From Bubalus kerabau (lineage: Eukaryota > Chordata > Mammalia > Artiodactyla > Bovidae), in NCBI RefSeq assembly GCF_029407905.1, contig NC_073624.1, forward strand, positions 5,220,501 through 5,284,500: a stretch of DNA of 64,000 nt. Direction: 5' to 3'. Position 1 is the first letter of the stretch. Each line of letters opens with the position of its first letter. The position numbers and the translations under genes were made by a program. Shown here piece by piece: positions 59,384-64,000 of the stretch. A model generated the notes under the pieces. The model was not told the origin of the DNA, ran no database searches, and saw only the letters and a program-made list of their open reading frames with translations.

Positions 59384-59960
59384 CTAGGGTGGCTGCGACC
59401 AACGTCCACAGACTGGGTGGCTGAAAGCAACACACGTTCACTCACTCACAGTCTAGAGGCCAGAAGTCTGGGGACCAGGGTGCAGGCGGGACGGTACCCC
59501 CACACACACCCAGAGGCCCCGAGAGGACGCTTCCTGCCTCCTCCTGGTGTCTGGCTGTGGCCCTCAGTCCTTGGCTTGTGGCTGCATCCCTGGGCCCCCT
59601 GCTCTGTCCTCACACAGCCCCCCAACCTCACGTGACAGTGTCTTTCTCCCCTTCCTCTTCTAAGGACCCAGTCACACTGGATAGAGCCCATCCCACCCCA
59701 GCATGACCTCATCTTTACTTACATCTTTCGGGGGCGGGGGGAAGGGGCATGCCACGTGTACAGCTTCTAGGATCTTAGTTCCCGGACTAGGGATTGAACC
59801 TATATTCTTTGCAGCAATGCCACAGAGTCCTGGCCATTGGACCACCATGGAATTCCCTTTACTTACATCTTAATCACATCCTCAAAGACCCTATTACCCT
59901 AAACAGCCACATTCCCAGGTCCCAGAACTAGGAAGAACTAGCTCTTCAGAGGCCACAATT
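59384..59960 (-). mobile_element. MaLR (MLT1/MST-type) LTR, split by a CHR SINE
   Basis: 'agactgggtggctgaaagca', 'tctagaggccagaagtctgg' and, after the SINE, 'cttaatcacatcctcaaaga' are an antisense MLT1-class LTR. Same family as 7140-7472. Confidence 0.75.
59728..59857 (-). mobile_element. CHR-type SINE with perfect 13-bp target-site duplication
   Basis: Antisense: 'aggatcttagttcccggact' and 'ggaccaccatggaattccc'. The direct repeat tttacttacatct at 59715-59727 and 59858-59870 flanks it. Confidence 0.95.
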
Positions 59961-60058
59961 CCGCCCCATAACAGAGATCTTCACCCTTGTTTCTCTCCAG
60001 GCCTTCTTGGTCTGCTGATGACATTCACGGAAGCAAAGCGTTTCTGCTCTGAGCTTCA

Positions 60059-60697
60059 TTTACTAATTACTGACCAGGGGATTTTTGCAGCAACTAACAC
60101 CTGCGACCAGTGATTTTTATTTTGGCCAGCCAAAAATCATCTCTGTTACTTCACTAACACTTTGCGGGTTGTTACATTCAACAGTTACACCTGACACAGC
60201 CGTAAAGTCTTCTAGTTTTCGGGAAACGTTATCTTCAACCCACTCTTCTATAGAAAGAAGCAAAGGCATATTCTCCAGCACTATGAGTTTCATTTTCACT
60301 CTCCGTATCAGAATCAATCACTAGGCTTTTTGTCTTTTTCTTGGTCTTAATATTCACATCATCTAAATCAGAACTATATGCTGAAGAACTACCATCTTCT
60401 GAGACACTGGAATATAAATCACTTGAACAATCAGATACAGGAGCTGCATGAAATTCACCGAAAAATTATTCTTCGATCAAAATTTTGCAATGTGTCATCT
60501 TCAAAAATTTTTACCTTTATAACATACACAAGGTCGAAACAAAAACCTAAGGAAGCAAAAATGTGACTGATAACGGCAATCATAAGTTGTCTAATGAACC
60601 CTTGATCAATTTTAAGCTCTGACAACTTCGCCCAGAGATGTTAACTGTAACATCCTCTAAAAACACATTAAGACATCTCCGGTCAATAATGTGTTAA
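60059..60697 (-). mobile_element. piggyBac-family DNA transposon remnant (internally deleted)
   Basis: The right end carries TTAA and, read on the minus strand, 'cacattattgaccggagatg'. The left end 'actaattactgaccagggga' after TTTA matches it as an inverted repeat (15 of 22 bases). Minus-strand frames encode an acidic serine-rich N-terminus (SSDLDDVNIKTKKKTKS) and, at 60117-60317, IEEWVEDNVSRKLEDF and TAVSGVTVECNNPQSV, which resembles the segment just before the piggyBac transposase domain. The catalytic DDD region is absent. Looper-like; family name not certain. Confidence 0.75.
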
Positions 60698-61374
60698 GTG
60701 CAGAGTCAATTATCCACAGACTCCTGCCACTGAGAGGGGAGAGGGGACACGGGTAGCTGCCTGTCTCCCGTCCCCACTGGGGCCACCCCCACTTGTTATG
60801 AGCCCCTGCTCACGGGCTCACTGACCCGGCACAGGTCAAGCCCGTGGCCATACGCCCAGGGACAGAGTCACAGGCTATATCCGGCTCCAGCCAGGCCAGC
60901 AGAACACTGTCCTCTTTGTCATAATCCCCCCAGTGCCTATAAACAGCCCGAGCGGTGGAGCAGCTCTTCCGGGCCCTCTCCCTCGCTTCAGAAGAATTAT
61001 GTCTATTTTGCAGCACAGAATTTGCGGCTACAAAGCCCATGTTTTTGATTACACAGCACCTGTCAAAGGAGACCTTTTCCACTCACCGGCAGGAGAACTT
61101 TTATGGCTTGAAGTGTCACAGGAGATCTATGCCTCTCCCTTCGTGGCTGCTACTCAGCCCAGATGGAGCCTGGAAGCCGGCTGCTCCAGGGACAGGCACG
61201 GGCCGCCGGGGACTCGATCCCGCAGATTAGAGAGCCAAAGCCAGCCACCAGGGGCACGAGCGTGACACAGGCAGAAATAAACCCCCCCTTCCCTGGTCTC
61301 AGCTTCTGGTTTCACTCTTCTGCCCAATGCAGTCGTCCACGGGTACTTAGAGACAAATGTGTGCACACTCAGAT

Positions 61375-61565
61375 GACCCCTGACGCTTCACAAGGCCCTC
61401 CTCACACGTTATCGAGTGTGATTCTTAAAGCAATCCTGGAGATTGATGAGGGAGACACTGCCATCCCTTGTTCAGAGAAGGGAACAGGGCTGAGCCCGGC
61501 TCAAGGTCACCGAGCTAAGAGGGGACAAATGGCCCAGGTCTCACCACCAATCTGCACACGGAGTC
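61375..61565 (-). mobile_element. MIR SINE, antisense
   Basis: 'gggctgagcccggctcaagg', 'tcaccgagctaagaggggac' and 'caatcctggagattgatgag' fit MIR read backwards. Confidence 0.55.
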
Positions 61566-61690
61566 TTAAAGGGTGCCGAAGATCACTGTAGGGGAGAGGG
61601 GGTGGGGGATTTCTCTTTAAATAAATTTAAGAAGTCAGAAAGGACTAAAAACATACCCCAAATCCAGAGAGTAGAATCTATGCCATAGAT

Positions 61691-62147
61691 CAGGAATCGG
61701 GCTTCCCAGGTGGCTCAGAGGGTAAAGAATCCACTTGTGATACAGGTGATATGGGAGACACAGGTTCAATCCCTGGGTCAGAAAGACCCCTTGGAGGAGG
61801 GCATGGCAACCCACTCTAGTATTCTTGCCTGGAGGACTCCACAGACAGAAGAATCTGGTGGGCTACATACAGTCCATAGGATCGCAAAGAGTCGGACATG
61901 ACTGAAGTGATGGGGCACACGCGCACATACACACACGTAGACACACACATCAGGAGTCAGTCAACTATGACCCGGGGCCCAATTTTGGTCCCTGGCTGAA
62001 TTCAATAAATAAGCTTTATTGGAACGCAGGCGCATCAGTTGTGTGTTTTCTATGGCTGTTGCTGGCTGCAAGGGCAGAGCTGAGTAGCTGCCACAAGACT
62101 GAAACATTTGCTGTCTGGCCCTTTACAGTAATGGTTTGCAGACCCCT
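61691..62147. mobile_element. hAT (Charlie-like) DNA transposon with SINE insertion
   Basis: Begins 'caggaatc', resumes after the SINE as 'caggagtcagtcaactatga', and ends 'ggtttgcagacccct'. Flanks ccatagat (61683-61690) and ctctagat (62148-62155) agree at 6 of 8 bases, as expected for an old hAT duplication. Same family as 58311-59049. Confidence 0.78.
61699..61948 (+). mobile_element. Bov-tA SINE in the end of a hAT element
   Basis: Full sense copy ending in a long CA-rich tail. The repeat atcaggaatc / atcaggagtc (61689-61698 and 61949-61958, 9 of 10) is its target-site duplication. Confidence 0.94.
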
Positions 62148-63194
62148 CTCTAGATGATGGCTGGGAGGCAGAGGAAGAAATTTGGGCAAGTCCAGCCCCA
62201 GGCGCACACCCAGGACCTTGCATGCCCACGACAGCAAATCTGCAGCTCTGTGCCAGGCTCGTTCACAGTGGGAGCATCCAGATCCAATCCCCAACGGAGA
62301 CAAACAAGGGCTGAGTCAGGCGCCAGCTGCTTGGGCACCAAACTCCACCCGCTCTGTGTTCCGGATGGCTGAGCCCGCGTTCCGGGTGGAAATCGGCTGC
62401 CTTTAATAGGAATGAAGCATCAATTTGAGTTTGATTTCCAGCCTGAACCTCCAGGGCTACCGCAGTCCCTAAAGTTCCTTGCAATGCGCTCAGAAATCGT
62501 GCTCCAAATTGGATCACTCCAACACTGAGAATAAAAGCCATCAGTGGGGCCACTCCAGCCGCGGGGACGCAGCCTCACAGGGCCTTTTACCGCTGGAGAA
62601 ATCAAATCAACCTCTGCCTTTGGAGGGTCCCCCTGCTCACATTTTCACCAGGTGGATATTTTTAAGCTGGTTCAAAGTGTGGAACAACATCCAAATTGAA
62701 TCAGACCGGGCTAACCTGGAGAAATGGATCTTCCATTCTCAGGCAGGGTCGGAAAAGAGGACAAGGCCGGGGAGAAAAGGAGTCCCTTTGACGCCGCTTG
62801 CCAATCACAGTCATGGTCGGCGCCCTTTATTACGACACTCGAGAACTCTGAGTTCATGCAGGACCTACACTGAGAAGAAAACCCAACCAGAGCCCTGGAT
62901 TCCTACCCCGTCTTGGGGCCTCTGCTTCCTCATCTGCAACTGAGACTCAATCCTCATTTGATGTGTTTTGGAAGGAGGCTCACCTTGGAGCCAGAGAGCT
63001 GGACTTGCAGCTGGAGACCTCGGGGCTAGAGTCAGATAATCTGAAGCGGAGCCCACCGGCCACCCCAGAGACAGGGCAGGACACAGAGGATACAGGACAG
63101 GATGGGCTGAGGATGCTCAGGTGACCTGACTGGAGGGAGGGGGAGGGGAGGCAGGGCAAGTGATGCAGGCGGGGCAGGGTCTCACGGAAAGTGG

Positions 63195-64000
63195 GATCCG
63201 GCTGCTCTCATCACTCAAAAGCCAATACAGAGGCAAGGCTGGTGGAAAGGAAAGTTTGCTTTATTTCAGATGTTGGCAACCGGGGGCTTCCCAGGTGGCT
63301 CAGGGGTAAAGAATCTGCCTGCCAATACAGGAGACACTGGAGACTCGGGTTCGATCTCTGGGTCGGGAGGATCCCCTGGAGGAGGGCATGGCAACCCACT
63401 CCAGTATTCTTGTCTGAAGAATCCCATGGACAGAGGAGCCTGGAGGGCTAGTCCATGGGGTAGCACAGAGTCGGAACGACTGAGCTTGCACGCTCAGCAT
63501 GCACAACCAGGGGGGTGGGGATAGGGATTGGACGCCTGTCCAAGGCAGACTCCCCACACACAGCCACCTCAGTGAGCTGGAGATTTCACTGGCGGAGGGA
63601 GGAAGCTCCACGAAGAAAGAGCAGTCAGCTCTAACAGTCGTCTTGCAATTGGTCATCAGTGGTCTGACCGGCCTTATCTTGATTGTTTTAAGTGCAGTTA
63701 ATCTTCTGTACCAGGGTCGGCTCCTTCCCCTTTCCCTGAGGCCAGTTCTCGGAACTGCAGCCACTTACGTCATGGCCAGAGCCTGGTCCTCAGGTAGTTA
63801 ACTTCACCACCTGGTGAGGGCTTCAGTGTCTATAAGACAGCTCCCAGGATATAGCTCAGAATATCATCTACAGCCCTTGAGAAGGAACTAAAGGTCCTCG
63901 CCCATGCTTAATGACTAAACTCTTATTATTTGCTTTCCTTTGACTGCTTTCCTTTGTTTCTGCATTTTCTCACTTCTGTGACTAAACTCATTCTTTGGCG
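63195..64000 (-). mobile_element. Probable ruminant LTR-like repeat, split by a SINE
   Basis: 'caaaagccaatacagaggca', 'gtttgctttatttcagatgt' and, after the SINE, 'cagtggtctgaccggcctta', 'gatatagctcagaatatcat' and 'ctcttattatttgctttcct' resemble a dispersed ruminant repeat I recall from bovid sequence. The minus strand has AATAAA near its end, as an LTR would. Runs off the window. Confidence 0.4.
63284..63490 (+). mobile_element. Bov-tA SINE
   Basis: Sense copy from gggcttcccaggtggctcag to 'cagagtcggaacgactgagc'. A weak duplication (caaccggg / caaccaggg) lies at its flanks. Confidence 0.93.

Larger units (their letters stand above)
27322..64000 (-). other. PARVB intron 1 (part)
   Basis: Non-coding as far as I can see. 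Repeats are listed separately. Stretches of more than 300 bases with no recognised element are 27322-28740, 29240-30270, 31137-31960, 32371-33370, 34180-35370, 35823-36930, 37240-38090, 38400-39890, 42330-43020, 43390-44590, 45715-48110 (an L2-like piece may lie at 46270-46480), 49046-49640, 49808-50665, 51869-53370 apart from an LTR piece, 54351-55400, 55930-56480, 56606-57298, 59050-59380, 60698-61374 and 62160-63195. No further exon of any gene was recognised. Confidence 0.7.

Overview
This is nuclear DNA from a ruminant, most likely a bovid. It carries many Bov-tA and Bov-A2 SINEs, BovB (RTE) LINE 3' ends and CHR-type tRNA-derived SINEs. This combination is typical of ruminants; CHR elements are also found more widely in cetartiodactyls. 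Older mammalian repeats (L1, L2, MIR, MaLR and ERVL LTRs, hAT, piggyBac) lie beneath them. I see no bacterial, plasmid or phage features.

The only host gene I can support is PARVB (beta-parvin, also called affixin), on the minus strand. Six consecutive coding exons are present, in transcription order at 27232-27321, 24992-25062, 11374-11476, 5043-5183, 3235-3350 and 171-229. Each has AG/GT splice sites, and the reading phases join exactly into 580 bases (about 193 codons). They cover the region from just after the basic N-terminus through the first calponin-homology (CH1) domain. The exon with the start codon is not seen and should lie beyond the right edge. The second CH domain and the stop codon should lie beyond the left edge. 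Everything right of 27322 is therefore read as intron 1 (more than 36 kb).

Region by region: 1-11 kb holds exons 7 to 5 and short introns with a few SINEs. 11.5-25 kb is intron 3, with an L2-rich stretch carrying a perfect 38-bp VNTR, a head-to-head SINE pair, a nested L1 and SINE, and an exact match to the CTCF core consensus. 25-27.3 kb holds exons 3 and 2. Intron 1 holds a C-rich minisatellite (33.4-34.1 kb), a small CpG-rich block with a second CTCF-like motif (41.0-41.3 kb), a 0.9-kb BovB copy (50.9-51.9 kb), inverted SINE dimers inside an L1 (53.4-54.3 kb), two hAT elements with younger insertions (58.3-59.0 and 61.7-62.1 kb) and a deleted piggyBac transposon (60.1-60.7 kb).

I found no previously undescribed gene system. 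The points most worth a check are the CpG/CTCF block and its convergent partner, the inverted SINEs around exon 3, the piggyBac remnant, the polymorphic-looking tandem repeats and several insertions dated by clear target-site duplications. Repeat family names come from recognition of their sequences, not from a database search.
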